Below, piece after piece: positions 34,273-46,088 of a stretch of DNA of 64,000 bases (positions within the stretch are counted from its first letter, which is position 1; the number at the start of each line of letters is the position of its first letter). The notes beneath the pieces are model-generated. The model saw only the letters and a program-made list of their open reading frames with translations, had not been told where the DNA came from and did not search any database. Location of the stretch: assembly GCA_035578175.1 (NCBI GenBank), contig JAQMRL010000003.1, positions 27,166,672 to 27,230,671 of the forward strand, written 5' to 3'. This stretch comes from Catonia carolina. Its lineage: Eukaryota; Arthropoda; Insecta; Hemiptera; Achilidae. The translations under genes were made by a program, and so were the position numbers.

Positions 34273-34922
34273 CTATAATCATATTACTAAAATAAACTTG
34301 GAGCTGTAAACTCTTTAAACTGAAGGAGACTGCCACTAAAGACGCCAGCGTTTCCGCTAAAGTAAATAATTTGTCATAATTATCAGCATATAAATCTCAG
34401 ATTAAACTCTTTGGCCTGTTCTGACTTTGAAATATAATCTTAAAGTAAGTTTATCTTGCCTACGCGTCATACGCCTCTAGCACTTGTACACCTCTTATAC
34501 TTCTTCATTCAACAGGTCTATATTTCTACAGCCGCTTTAGAAATATCTGTGTGGTAAATAATTTTACCAATTAATTATATCTGATACTTACCGAGAACGA
34601 CCCAGAATACTCACAGAATTCTTACTGTACGTTATCTTTTAGCTGTATAAAACATGTAGCGAATTTCATCTTACGAACGCATATCCACTACAAAAACGAA
34701 GGTAATGGCTTTTAAAAGGCAATCGGCCAATCAGACAAAATAGTGGTTAAATATGGTGTTAAAGCAAGTGTCTATTTTTATTTTGGGTTGCTCCTAACCT
34801 ATAAAATCGATATACCTTTGATATTAGTATCAAGGTAAACCGAGGTAGCATGTGGAACTATACAACGAAATCTGAAACGAAAAGTATGAAAGAATACAGA
34901 ATTCAAATTTTTTTAACGCTGC
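34273..34922. other. Spacer without recognisable features
   Basis: No gene or repeat seen. Confidence 0.3.
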
Positions 34923-34923
34923 A

Positions 34924-35090
34924 GGTCGGCCGGTGGTGTAGTGGTCAGCGTAACTGTCTTTTATGCCGGGTTCTCGGGTTCAATTCTCGGTCACGTCTGG
35001 CATATTTTCATCTGTTTGTCACCACATACCATTACCTACGCACAAGATATGGTTTATGCAGGGATCATCACTCAATAAAAAAATATTTTC
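34924..35090 (+). repeat. tRNA-derived SINE, family S2
   Basis: Box A TGGTGTAGTGGTCAGCG and box B GGGTTCAATTCTCGG are close to tRNA consensus and correctly spaced (about 35 bases apart). The body CATATTTTCATCTGTTTGTC leads to an ATAAAAAAAT tail. This is the best tRNA-like head in the window, but the acceptor stem does not pair, so a SINE is preferred over a tRNA gene. Confidence 0.65.
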
Positions 35091-35159
35091 TAACACACGG
35101 ATTTTGTAAATGCTAATTCATGGGTGTTCCCACGAATTAGCTTACGAAAGTGAAATCTG

Positions 35160-35485
35160 AACAGTGTATTTTAAGAAAAGAAAGAAGACTGTGGATAGCA
35201 GAAAGGAGATTTCTTTGGGCTGTCGAAGATTGATCCAGTTACGAAAGACTTTAAAATAAAGATATTCAAACAGAGCTGGGGATCGAATCACAAAATGCTA
35301 AAATTACTAAGTACAAAAGGAGATGGAGAAATTATTTTCATGGAATTAATTCTCTCAGTAAGAATTCTCCTCAAAGCACTGAAGTACAGATCTAAAGGAA
35401 GTAGGGGTGTGGGTAGGCCTTGGAGGAGGTGAAAGTCGATTTTTTGATCGATGTGAACCGGATTGGTCCTGTTTAGCAACTATTA
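35160..35485 (+). pseudogene. LINE reverse transcriptase, C-terminal fragment
   Basis: Frames give LRKERRLWIAERRFLWAVED, then DIQTELGIESQNAKITKY and KRRWRNYFHG. The 3' part contains the TACAGATCTAAAGGAAGTAG and TTTTTTGATCGATGTGAACC motifs shared with 7,570-7,640. It is the same LINE family as the nested copy at 4.6-7.7 kb and ends in a short A-rich stretch. Confidence 0.55.
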
Positions 35486-35489
35486 AGAA

Positions 35490-37395
35490 AAAAGAGAAAG
35501 ATCTGTTTCTTGGAACTACTCTATTTTACTACGGTCATAATATAGGCCCCTACAGACGACTACCCTTTCACCATAGTTGCTAATATTTTGAAAAGGTGAG
35601 CTTTATATAAATGTACATATATTTACGTTAATTGAACCGTTACTAATTGCTCACGGAAGAAGTATATTTTTGGACTGATTGGCCATTTATTTTTAAAACA
35701 AATCACACGTACTCCGTAAGCCGTCTACGTCACATCTAACTTGATTTAGTTATGTTTCGATTTAAAACAAGTTCAAATTTGTCGTAAGTTCAAATTTTTC
35801 TGGCTGTAGAATTCTTTCCACACTTTCATAATTTTACAAACTCTTTTCTTTTCTAGATTCTTGAATACATTCTCTAAGATGAACTTAATTATCAGTAACT
35901 GTAGACTGGCCGTTGTGGAGATATTTCTCGGTAGCCTATTTGATACTTGTTATTAATACAGTCGAAGGTTTTTCGAATGAAAGTAAATGTCAAAACTTTT
36001 GCGTGCTAAATAAATGACTTTCTTTAAATTTGAATAAAGGAAATACAGAAAATTGTGGAAGGAAATAGTGCGTTTTCTTATGTAAAATAGATTTGCACCG
36101 TGATGTTATTTAATGCAAATCAGCTTTTCTCGCGGTTTGACAGCGGACTACCTTCTATGAACTTCTAAAATATGTGTTTACAACTTTGCAGTAGAAAATA
36201 ATCCAAATGCTACGTGTTTCGGTTGAAGATCGGAACAAACATTTTATTTAACATAATGCGGAGACTTCAAATACTGGATACGTATATAGATTTTGTATCA
36301 CATTTGTTTATGTATAATAACATGTATTGACGAAATAGTATTTCTGATAATAAATTAACAACAAAAAGCAGAGTTAAAAGAAAACATTTTTATAAAATAT
36401 CTCTTCAAATTAAGATCAGGTGGCTGTTTCTCCAGTCTACACTGCTAAACTTGTTAAGTACAGAACTAATATTTTTTATCAATATTTTTAACGACTGTCC
36501 ATTTTAACTCCAACATTTTGAAGATTAGTAGAATACTTACTTTTTGGAGCTCAGTTGTAATTTAAATAAAATCAGCAAGACAGAACACAACGGACAAATT
36601 AGCTGGTTTTCAAATGATCATAGAAAAAATAAAACGTAATGACACACAAGCCTAGGATCGTTTGGGATCTGGGTATAATATTATATAATAAACATACTTC
36701 CTTAAATTTATTACAATAATTGATTTATTGACAAAATTAATGAAAATTGTAAGATTGCTAACAAATTACAATCGAGTTACTACGATTAAATTAATTACTT
36801 GAATGTAAAGCTTAAACTAACTTAAATAAATTAACAATAGCAATAATTTTACATTGAACCATACCTCTTATCTACAACCAAAAATACAATGTGTAGACCA
36901 CGCAGACCTTTTCTTATCGTACAATATATTCATACTAATACCACTCCGTATGACAACTTGAACTGACTGCATTCAAGCAACTCACTACAAAGGTGCTAAC
37001 TGTCTTCATACCTGCAGTCTGATAGTTTTCCAAACAATTTAGACCCATATAAAACTTTGTATATTTCACTGGAACGTAGAAGAAGAAATTATATTAAGAC
37101 AAACGATTCTGCCTGTTTTGATTTCCGAGAAATCCTAAATCAACACTATCCTACACTATAATAATCTTGATGTTATCAAGATTAATTTTTTTTAAACGTT
37201 TCCAGTTATTAATACTTCCGTTAATTTTGTCCAAGTTCCGGGGCCGTTTATTTCTTTACTACAAGAGGTTACCAATATAATTTTAAACACATATTCGAAT
37301 GTTTTTGAATATAAATAGATAGATAGCCTTTCGGTATGAAATTTAATTATATTAAGAAAAATTAATATAGCTAGTATGAAAAATCATTTGGAAAG
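35490..37395. other. Gene-free AT-rich region
   Basis: No supported gene. A perfect small hairpin, AATCTTGAT-GTT-ATCAAGATT, is at about 37,163-37,183. Confidence 0.35.
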
Positions 37396-37396
37396 A

Positions 37397-37625
37397 ATGC
37401 CGTCTCCACTTACCACGATTAACTTTTATTGTTTCCTTAAAGGTTTCGCCTACTCCTAATTTGGTTCTTATTTCTTCATTCCTTATATGGTCATCTTATG
37501 CACTCTTTTCTCTTTCTTAGGAATCTCATCTCTGCCACCTGAATCTAGCTCTCTTTTGACTTTATAGTAACCCATGATTCACTTTTATAAAGGACAACGA
37601 GATTTGCCATCACCTTATAAAACTT
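37397..37625 (-). pseudogene. LINE reverse transcriptase, C-terminal fragment
   Basis: The reverse strand reads FYKVMANLVVLYKSESWVTI, then KSKES, IQVAEMRFLRKRKEC and a shifted NQIRSRR. It corresponds box by box to the frames at 24,760-24,900 and 39,300-39,450 (LKLYEVMAAPVILYGREAW, AEVRFLQRTKGC). At least two stops are present. Confidence 0.55.
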
Positions 37626-37629
37626 CATT

Positions 37630-38585
37630 TTTCCCTTCTAGTATTATTTTGCAGTGTTCTGCTTATGGCATCATATATAATTCGAAACTGTTCATTTTGT
37701 TTTCAACGTCGTTATCATAGTCAATGTTGCATCCCTGATAGGGGTAGTGGAAGACCTATTCCAGCACTATATCATTTACGATTATCTTCGTAACGGGGCA
37801 TTTTCCTCTCATCCATAACTGAAAACTTTCAACCCCTAAAGAGAAAACAAAATTTTAAATGAACCGTAATTCTATTAAACTGAAATGGATCGTCTCTGTT
37901 AAAAACATTTGATGAAAGAAGCCTATTAGGGACAAAAGATATAAAGAAAAAGCACTATTCAATTGGTTATATCCTATACAATATATTTGTTAGTTTCAAT
38001 ACAAGACTGTTCTACTTTTACTTGTAGCCTAAATTAAAATAAATTTAGCGTACCCTAATAAAGGTTTGAATGCTCTATTTTCATTATAGATCAAAGTAGG
38101 TAACGTCAAAATTTTCTGGCAAATTCCACCTAAACGTCCATTGGGACAAACACTAATCGTCTCTTAATTAAAATAGAACCCAACTTTCTGACGTAAATCA
38201 ATCCCCGAACTGTTTAAAACCCCAACCTCTAGGCAATGCATCGATCCAATCACAAAATGCTCTACGTATTGATACGGCTAGCTTGTTTCATGGCACATTG
38301 TTTTCAACACAAAGGTAAAACTTCGATATTTACAACAGTAAGGTTTATTCAAAACCATTTCATTAAAAATTGAAACAAAATACTGTAAATTTTTAATTAA
38401 AGGATTTTGCATTTCGTTCACAAACTTTAAAACATGTTGAAATGGAATATATTTCATCGTTTCTCTCTTTCTACTCACAATGTCATGAATAAATAGAAGA
38501 TATAGCCTACTGCTATAACTATACAAATAAAATAGTTTTTTCAAATGTAAACAAAAGAAACTTGATTCCTGAGTAAATTAAATCA
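37630..38585. other. Spacer without recognisable features
   Basis: A further upstream part of the preceding LINE may continue to about 37,800, but I cannot align it. The reading frame at 38,278-38,544 has no recognisable content. Confidence 0.3.
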
Positions 38586-38589
38586 GTAT

Positions 38590-38845
38590 TATGAAACTAT
38601 AATAAAGAATTCTACTTTCATAATTTTTTTATAATGTTGCTAATTAATGAAACCCTTTTTTCCTCTGAATGCTTTTGAAACTATAATAAAATAATTTTTG
38701 AAACTATAATTTTGAAACTTAGCTTTCAAGCTTTTAATTTTGAAACAGCTTTTGAAACTGTAACAAACAATTCTACTATCAGAATTGTTTGATAGTGTTG
38801 CTAATTAATGAAAACCTTTATTCCCCCTAAATGCTTTCAAAATTT
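38590..38845. repeat. Diverged ~90-bp repeat pair, 161 bases apart
   Basis: GAAACTATAATAAAGAATTC through GTTGCTAATTAATGAAACCC to AATGCTTTTGAAA recurs as GAAACTGTAACAAACAATTC through GTTGCTAATTAATGAAAACC to AATGCTTTCAAAA. Smaller TTTTGAAACT phrases fill the gap. It is an old local duplication, not coding. Confidence 0.7.
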
Positions 38846-39076
38846 TACCATAATCCTCAAAATTGAAACTGAAGAGCAGATACTACTTTTGGAATCCATA
38901 GCTTGGGTGTAATATAGCTAATTTACATGATACTGGTACTTAATTAAAGGTAAAGATTCATTCCAGAGCACCATATATATGGCTGTAAAATTTCCGGTAA
39001 ATTTAATTGTTTTTTTTTTCAAAAAGTGTTTCTAATAATAACGAAATTAATTGTTCCGAACTCACATACTATGCAT

Positions 39077-39496
39077 CTATCTCCATTTTTTCCTAGATAT
39101 ACTGACATTCCTTTTATCTTTTGGAGCAAACCAGTGTGCCTGCTCAGGTACCCTGTGATCTGACGTCCTAGCCATGCGGTGTCTCCAACTTTGGCGATAA
39201 TCTTTTATCTTTTCGTTCAAGTTGTAAATACCAAATTCTGACCTTATTTCATCATTCCTTATTCTTTCCAAGCGTGTACACCCCTTAGTCCTTTGCAGAA
39301 ATCTCACCTCTGCCATGTGGGTTCTCCGCTCTTGAGTTTTTGTGGTTGTCCATGCCTCCCTTCCGTACAGAATAACTGGAGCTGCCATAACTTCATATAA
39401 CTTAAGTTTTGTGACTTTACTCACGCTTTTACCCAAATTTCTCCTTATAGTACCGCATATCTTCTGGAATTGGCTCGAATTCTTCTCTATATCCAA
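39077..39496 (-). pseudogene. LINE reverse transcriptase, C-terminal fragment (open frame)
   Basis: 139 residues without a stop: ICGTIRRNLGKSVSKVTKLK, LYEVMAAPVILYGREAW, AEVRFLQRTKGCTRLERIRN, DEIRSEFGIYNLNEKIKDYR and WRHRMARTSDHRVPEQA, ending near RKKWR. This is the best preserved example of the LINE family also found at 4.6-7.7, 24.6, 35.2 and 37.4 kb. The catalytic YADD box lies upstream and is absent, so it is a 5'-truncated insertion. Confidence 0.75.
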
Positions 39497-39499
39497 ATC

Positions 39500-39832
39500 A
39501 GAATCAAATCACCCCTAAATAATGGAAGCACGGCATATGTATACTTGAAATAAAGATACAAAAATGACGATTATGGTGGTATCAAATTACAAAAATAACG
39601 GTATGTTAAATTGCGTAAAATTGAATAGCACGTTAGCTTTCTCTTTACATCGTTCATTGGCTACGTATTTCAATTTAGTGTTGTGCGATTTAGTTTTGAT
39701 CTTTATACTAACTGTTTTTTCTCACTTCAACTGGGTATAATTTGGTTTATTTCAGTAATTAGGGTCATGAATAAACAAAAAAATAACATTCTCTGATAAT
39801 AGACAATACAAATTAGTTTGAAATTTATTAAA
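39500..39832. other. Spacer without recognisable features
   Basis: No gene or repeat seen. Confidence 0.3.
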
Positions 39833-39834
39833 AT

Positions 39835-40450
39835 TAAGGGTTTTGAACAACCTTTTTGACCTCTTAGGGGTACATTTTCAAAATTAAGGAATACATTTTT
39901 AGGTGCACTATCGGTAACACTGCCACCAATTTTCAGCCATCTACGTACAACTTCTGGAACTTCGGTAATAGACAAAAATATCGCTTTAAGGTTTGAATAC
40001 CGTTTTCAATCTCTTACGCGTACATATCCGTAATTATTAAGAGGTAATTTTTTAAATGCACTATAGTTAACATCTCCAGTGAGTTTTAATTATCCAGCTC
40101 GTCTTAACTGAATAAACTGAAAATTTTGATTGTATGATTTGAACACCCTTTTCGATTTTTTATAGGTACATTTTAAAAATTGTCAAAGGGTGACTTTTTA
40201 AGTTGCAGTATAACAACACCAAAATTAAGTAATATAGTAAATCGTCTGAAACTTAGTAAACCATAAATATTGGTTTAACACCATTTTCATCTCCTTAGGG
40301 GTCCACTTTGGAAATCGTTAAGGAATAATTTTTGTAGTTGATCTATAAGCAACAGTTTCACTGAGTTTCAGCCATCTAGCTTGGCCAGAACTTACTAAAC
40401 AGAAAATATCGGTTTAATGGTTGAAAACCCTTTCCAACCACATAATGATG
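39835..40450. repeat. Ancient satellite: about four diverged ~145-bp monomers
   Basis: A phrase like GGTTTGAACACCCTTTTC, a C/T-rich spacer and TAGGGGTACATTTT recurs near 39,838, 39,989, 40,133, 40,273 and (partly) 40,418. Each is followed by AAATT-TTAAGGAATAATTTTT-, CACTATAGTAACA- and GAGTTTCAGCCATCTAGCT-like phrases in the same order. Divergence between monomers is high, so the array is old. Confidence 0.7.
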
Positions 40451-40454
40451 AAAT

Positions 40455-41360
40455 GCTGAAGTATTTTATGTTTACCATTTTTATTTGCCAGAAAACGAGT
40501 ATTTCCTCCAAAATTTAGCTTTCTTGCAATCATCCAAGTAGGAGAATTACTGATGATTGTGTGAGCCAATCAGTGAGGACATTCTAATTTAGCCTATATT
40601 TGCAGATATATGTACATTTAAAAAGATAAGAGTTTTTTGAAGAAGATACAGGGTTTTGCAGATTTTTAGATATTAAAACGAAAATATCGGCTGAACCCAT
40701 GAGTTTAGTCTTTACCGTAAAAAATTTTCAGTATCATTTCATATACTTACCTTAGTTTCAAAATCTACGTTAAAATTTTGTTGTAGCAAAGTATAATTTT
40801 TAAACGGTTAGTTTGTCTAATTTGGTTTTCACGGTGTGTTAAGAACTTCCATTACCATTGTTTTTGTGATGTCTGATTCTGTTAATTGTTTTGTTGGGAT
40901 TGTTATTTTTGGAAACTTTTACTTCGTTTATTTTATGCTTGTAATATGAGTTTACCTTAGGTTACTGAAAAAGGTCATTACGTATGAGAGTTTGGTTCAA
41001 CTTGGACGTGCACCCTCTTTCTTGTTATATTTATAAAATTCTTCTTGTCTATTTATAAAATTTGTCTTATAACTACAATTGTCCAACCAACCAACCCCTT
41101 TAATATTTGAAACCGTAAACTTAATCAATTAACTGAAATCCCCTCTGGTCCTAGCAACAAGCCTACGCGTAGCGTGGGCGCATTTCAACGCCTGAAAAAA
41201 ACTAAATGGATTTAATGTACTCAAAAAAAATTTAATTTCAATAAAACGTTGTAAGGTATAAATGACAAAAATGATATTTAAGAAATAGATAAGATTTAAT
41301 TCATGAATAATAAGTTGTTAAAATAGCCTACTGTTTGAGTATAAATGAGTTTTAACTCTT
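40455..41360. other. Spacer without recognisable features
   Basis: No gene seen. Confidence 0.3.
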
Positions 41361-41364
41361 AAAT

Positions 41365-41623
41365 TGAAGGGGTTGGGAGAAGACAGTGCTAACCCACATC
41401 AACATAATTTTATCCAATGTCATTTTAAAAGTTTTCTGAAATCTACAAATCATATTTTTGAATTTTTTGTTAAACATTTATTTTTTCTGTTAATCTGGGT
41501 TCGTAAGATCGTAAATATGGCATCCTGTTTAAAACGTGCTGAACATTTTATTTTACAAAAATATTTAAGAAAGACCTCACAAAAAATATTGTGGGTTAGC
41601 ACTTTCTTCTCCCGATCCCTTCA
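41365..41623. mobile_element. 259-bp MITE with 34-bp terminal inverted repeats
   Basis: TGAAGGGGTTGGGAGAAGAC (to 41,398, ending TAACCCACA) is matched in reverse complement by 41,590-41,623 with about four mismatches. The interior is AT-rich and non-coding; the frame that spans it is fortuitous. Flanks ATTTAAGAG/TTCTAAAA do not give a certain target duplication, so the superfamily is open. Confidence 0.8.
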
Positions 41624-41787
41624 TTCTAAAAACTGTGTGAGTATAATTAACACTTTGTGTGCCAGCGCTGGTAGATGGTTGCATAATGGAGAGAGGGAAA
41701 ATTATAAATTAAAGAAAAACTATTCGTCAGAATTAAATAACTAGTTGCAAGAAAAAGAAATTGGAATTAAAACATGAAAAGTAAAAT

Positions 41788-41813
41788 AATACGTGTTTGT
41801 AGAAACACGTATT
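41788..41813. repeat. Perfect 11-bp-stem hairpin at a LINE 5' junction
   Basis: AATACGTGTTT-GTAG-AAACACGTATT. The LINE coding similarity begins at its right edge, as with the palindrome at 2,550-2,585. Confidence 0.75.
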
Positions 41814-42370
41814 AAATACCAACAGCTGTATTGGATGCTTAATGGAAAATCCAAATTATCGGCACAAAACAAATTGTTAATTTATAAAACTGTACTTAAA
41901 CCTGTGTGGACATATGGGATACAACTCTGGGGCACAGCAAGTCACAGTAACATTGAAATAATTCAACGGTTTCAGTCAAAAATACTTCGAAACATCATGG
42001 ACTCACCTTGGTATATATCCAACACTATATTGCACAGAGACACGAACACTCCCACGGTACACGAAGCTATACAGAAATTTTGCACCAGTTACCAAACAAG
42101 ACTTGAAAATCACCAGAATCCAGAAGCCATCAATCTCCTAGACAACAGTGGAACACACAGAAGACTACGCAGACTACACCCTACAGATTTATTTTAATAT
42201 GTGATTGTGTAATTTATTTTACGATCGCAAGATCAATTCAACAAAATGGGAAATTTTATAGAGTAATACCAAGGGGTATTACTTACTCAAGATTTATACT
42301 TACAACACATCTACTCATTGTTCTATGAGAGCAGATCGTAGATTTACAGTTATTCAAAAAAAAAAATTGG
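41812..42370 (+). pseudogene. 5'-truncated Jockey-like LINE, C-terminal ORF2 and 3' UTR
   Basis: An uninterrupted frame to 42,197 reads YQQLYWMLNGKSKLSAQNKL, LIYKTVLKPVWTYGIQLWGT, IQRFQSKILRNIMDSPWYIS, LHRDTNTPTVHEAIQKF and NPEAINLLDNSG, then HRRLRRLHPTDLF. Each box has a counterpart in the element at 50.1-54.0 kb (LLYKTLLRPIWTYGVQLFG, ...FLRLASGAPYYVSN), but the residues differ, so it is a distinct family. The 3' UTR contains a hairpin (AGTAATACC/GGGTATTACT) and ends in A11 at about 42,357-42,367. The RT palm is missing. The lack of stops suggests a fairly recent dead-on-arrival insertion. Confidence 0.75.
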
Positions 42371-42379
42371 GAAGGTCAT

Positions 42380-42790
42380 GCATCTAGAAACAACACTACT
42401 CAGCGATGCGACTTTTACAAAAATCCCATCTATCGAACTTCCTTGTAAAACCTGCATTTTATTTATTTTGAAGCGATGCTTTTTATTTATTTATTTTATT
42501 TTTGTTTACATAATTTAATCAAACTTTTCAATTCTCTATTGTGTTAAACATGTATTCTGTTATACAAAAAAGGTACACCACTGGTTGCTCTTCTGATAAC
42601 ATATTCCGTATTGTCAAACCACGGGGATGGTAAAAATTAACGTACTTTTTTATGTAAAATATTTATTTTATAAAAAAATATAAATAAAAATACATACTCT
42701 TTACAGTTCTACATAGTAATTTCAGAATGTATAAGCATTTGTCTCAGCTGAAAATAAGTTCGTCTAAAGCCCAGCTATTGAATTTTTTCT
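42380..42790. other. AT-rich stretch without recognisable features
   Basis: AACCACGGG near 42,617 has an inverted match CCCGTGGTT near 43,920, a possible but weak pair of termini for the transposon debris between them. Confidence 0.3.
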
Positions 42791-42795
42791 CCTAA

Positions 42796-43060
42796 TTACG
42801 TTAAGATGGTTAGACAGTGTTTTTCTTGGTCATCAACAAGATGTGTGTTTTCAAAATCAAATCCTAAAACAATAATGGGGCAAGATCTCGACTGTATGGA
42901 GAATAGGTTACAGTCCTCCATTGGTAAAATTTTAAAGAAAAGTATTGATTTTGTGATACACGGGCGTACATTATTTTGTTGAAAAATGATGCCACGTGAA
43001 TGTTTTCCTATAGATACAAAAGTCACGAGATTGGCTTTGGCGTATGCATGGGCTGTGAGG
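42796..43060 (-). pseudogene. mariner/Tc1-like transposase, catalytic fragment
   Basis: The reverse strand reads KHSRGIIFQQNNVRPCITKS, equivalent to the 'G.IF.QDNARPH' second-Asp block (the Asp has become Asn). After a frameshift it reads WRTVTYSPYSRDLAP, equivalent to 'WE.L.HPPYSPDLAP' with the third acidic region. It is heavily decayed; the branch within the superfamily is unclear. Confidence 0.5.
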
Positions 43061-43267
43061 AACGAAAGTGAAAACTCAACAGTGCTACCAACCTCAACAG
43101 TAAGACACTACTCGTACATTTTACTACCGTGAAGTTTCTACATACATTTTGTAAGCTGTGGTTTATTCCAAGAAAATGTTTTCTTCATAAAACTTATAAG
43201 AAATAAATGTGACTTGTAATATTGCCTACAGCTTAATTACATGACTAGAAAAATGTTTGATTTATTA

Positions 43268-43605
43268 TCTTATTCCATTGGAACAAAATTTTCTACGAAT
43301 GAATCGCCTTCTTTACTATCGCTGTCACCGGCGTCTTCACTGTCAGTCTCACTAGTATCTACCTAACAGTTTCCTTTGTTTACCAGGTGTCAGCAAAACT
43401 GTTGAAGAATAGCTTCTTCACGTCTTTAATTTCCTTCTTTATTTTCCGAATTGTGGAAAAAGAAACATTACAATAGTTAGCCACTCGTTCATGCCTTTTG
43501 TTAAGAGACCGGGAAAGGAATTTTTGTTTAGCTTCAACTTTACAGCATTTTATTACACTGCATATTAGATTTCGTTAAGCACTGTGAATAGTCTGCCCAC
43601 TTTTT
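43268..43605 (-). pseudogene. Transposon-like protein N-terminus with HTH
   Basis: The reverse strand reads SGQTIHSA, RNLICSVIKCCKVEAKQKFL and SRSLNKRHERVANYCNVSFS, followed by TIRKIKKEIKDVKKLF. The pattern 'R.A.....S.STI..I+KE' is a helix-turn-helix found at the start of an insect IS630/Tc1-like protein family. A stretch rich in Asp/Ser/Glu follows in another frame. It may be the N-terminal half of the element whose catalytic part lies at 42,796-43,060. Confidence 0.4.
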
Positions 43606-43609
43606 CGAG

Positions 43610-43968
43610 AAACTAACATTTCTAGTTACGGTAACAAACAGTTGTATTCATACAGTTAACCTACAAAAGTTTAGCGATATCCTCTATATGCTTTGGGTAT
43701 AGTATAAGTTGTTGTGTTTGTTGTACTGAAATTAAAGCAGTCGTGCATGCGCACTGATGCTTTTCCCCATTTACTCCTCTTTGCAAACAAGGGCAAACTC
43801 GTGACTTAAGTAAATATAGAAATCTATTTATGAGAGAACGACGTAATTTTTGATACTGACTTCGTAAAAATTGGCGTTGATATAATTCCCCACTTTAAAA
43901 TCAATACTAATTTGGCTCCCGTGGTTCCAGAAAAACTTAATCCATGATTTTTGAGTTCAAGGCTTGGT
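43610..43968. other. Spacer without recognisable features
   Basis: No gene seen. Confidence 0.3.
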
Positions 43969-43970
43969 TT

Positions 43971-44099
43971 TCACCAATTTAGTTCATAGAAAAGCTTCGT
44001 TGTTTCATTCCATCGATTATTTATGATAAATCTATAAATGACATTAGAACCGAACTTGTCAATTAGCATTTTGCGAATATCAGGTAGGTCCGCTTTTGT
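43971..44099 (-). other. Exon-like open frame, unidentified
   Basis: On the minus strand a TTTTTTAG acceptor-like sequence precedes 42 open codons starting TKADLPDIRKMLIDKFGSNV and ending NNRWNETTKLFYELNW before TGA. A GTGAAA donor-like sequence overlaps the stop. The composition looks protein-like (mixed charged and aromatic residues), unlike the AT-driven frames around it. It may be a host exon or part of a transposon gene; I do not recognise it. Confidence 0.25.
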
Positions 44100-44104
44100 C
44101 TAAA

Positions 44105-46055
44105 AAAATAGTAAGTTAACAAACTTATTCTTGAAGGCGAATTGACAGAAAATAGTCATTATGACGCGCTGTCTCTTTGGTTTAAATAACCTTACTGAGG
44201 CCAACGACTACTCTTTTGATGCAAAACAAAAGATAGTACTGGTTGTCAAGTTTTAAAATTAAAAAGATGATCAAATTAAAATACTTTATTGTTAAGAAGG
44301 CTAAACTAAGATTTATCGACAAAATTGTAAAAGTTATGATTGGCGAGATGAAGTATAAATGTAATAAAATTATCCTATTAACCCACTGAAGGTAAATTAA
44401 CTGGTCAAGTTTTTACCTTATAGTAAAGATACAGTATTTGTTTTTATTACAGTATTACAGTTAGTCACTATTAATGTTAATAGTTTTTGTTCGTTCAAAT
44501 ATTGTATTTAATTTACTTGAGCAGTTGGACGCTTGACTTGAAGATTTAGAAAAATGATTCAAATTCTTTGAAGGGGCTCTCTGTTGAAAACAGATTTTTA
44601 TATACGCACAAATGCAATGATATGGTTTTGTGACGATAAAGAAGAGAGGAAATGAGGATCGGGGGATTGGGAAGAATAAGAAAAAGAGGATTGGAAATAA
44701 ATTCCGTTGTCCATTCTAGTGACAAGATGGGAGGGGGTAACACATTTTACAGTACGAAAGATAAAACGGGGAAACATTCAATATATGTACATTCCGGGAA
44801 CAAAGTAACCCCTCTGACCGCCAACAAACGGTCGGTGTTTTATTTTGTGTTTTTTGTCGATTTTTGTCCTTTTAACGGTTCAAAAGTGTTACACAGAAAA
44901 TAATATCCGACTTTCCTGTAGTGCACTATTACGTACACTATTATATAAAAAATAAAAATGTCATAACAAATACAAGGCTGAGTGCCCACTATAAAATCTA
45001 TTGTTTGATACAAAGTCTGGAATTGGTAGTACAGTAAGATAAAAAAGCGTTGTTAACAAAAATGATGACTTGGATGTACAAACGAGCATTTCACAAACAA
45101 ACATGACTGAAATATATATTTTTTGACATTAGCGACCCTCTGCTTGCTTCGCTTCGCATCCATAAATACTTTTTTGTACAGAGAGAAAATTAAAAAAAAA
45201 TCACTCTACTTTTATTTTCTATACCTTGTCAAACATTTTTTACAAGGGATACAATTCAAGGCTGCAAGGCTGTAATTTTTGGAAAAAATATACTACTATT
45301 TTAATGTATATTCCAAAAAGTCTAAAACGAAAAAAGTTACTTTATAAACACCAATAATATTATATTAAACTCATTACATTTTGTTTGTATTTTAATGTTA
45401 TTAAAACTAGGCCACATCGGCCTAGGTGTTACATACAGTACCTGTTGAATTTCAAGATTCAATTTAATTACAAGATATAAAAGTAGTATTTAAGATTAAA
45501 AGATTCAAGAACAATTCAATTCAATTTTAACATTTTATGGCAATGCTACACTGGAGATTTCGTGGAAGTGGGACTCCGAGTAGATTTAACCTTCGTTTAT
45601 ACAGCCTATAAATTATTTACACAATTAGAATTTTATTTAAAATAAAACGTACAAAAATTAGGTAGGGTACATACCTCTTAAATAGTTGACTAATTTATTG
45701 AAATGTTTTATCTCACTTCAGAACTCACTTCGTATATCCCACCGGTGATTTTATTCTCTATATTGGTGTAGCTGAAGTAAAATATCTTTTGATAAGATAA
45801 ATCTGTAATTTTTCTAACTGCTCTTTCAATTCGTAATCCCACTTCTTCTACTACATTCCATTACTGTTCCTTACACCGCATTAAAAACAGCCCACTTCGT
45901 ATTTATTTTCAGTAACTAATACTCAGATTATTATAGTAAACTAAAATTAATGGTTCATCGCAAAACAATAAAAATTCTGACAAAAAATATAATTTGATTT
46001 TTAATCTGATACAGAAAGTTAATACCACAAAATCAGAAAATTATCAGATCTTAGA
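44105..46055. other. Gene-free region
   Basis: Frames at 44,546-44,903 are low in complexity and not recognisable. No repeat relationship noted. Confidence 0.3.
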
Positions 46056-46088
46056 AATAATTGAAAATAGTTTTCAAAAATAGGAACA

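Noticed and set aside
34924..34998. True tRNA gene
   Set aside because: Boxes A and B are good, but the flanks do not pair as an acceptor stem and a SINE-like body with A-rich tail follows.
41364..41744. 126-codon open frame
   Set aside because: It spans the MITE and its inverted repeats and has no recognisable content.
44546..44903. Overlapping open frames on both strands
   Set aside because: Low-complexity Gly/Arg or Leu/Pro-rich content, and overlapping frames open on both strands suggest chance.
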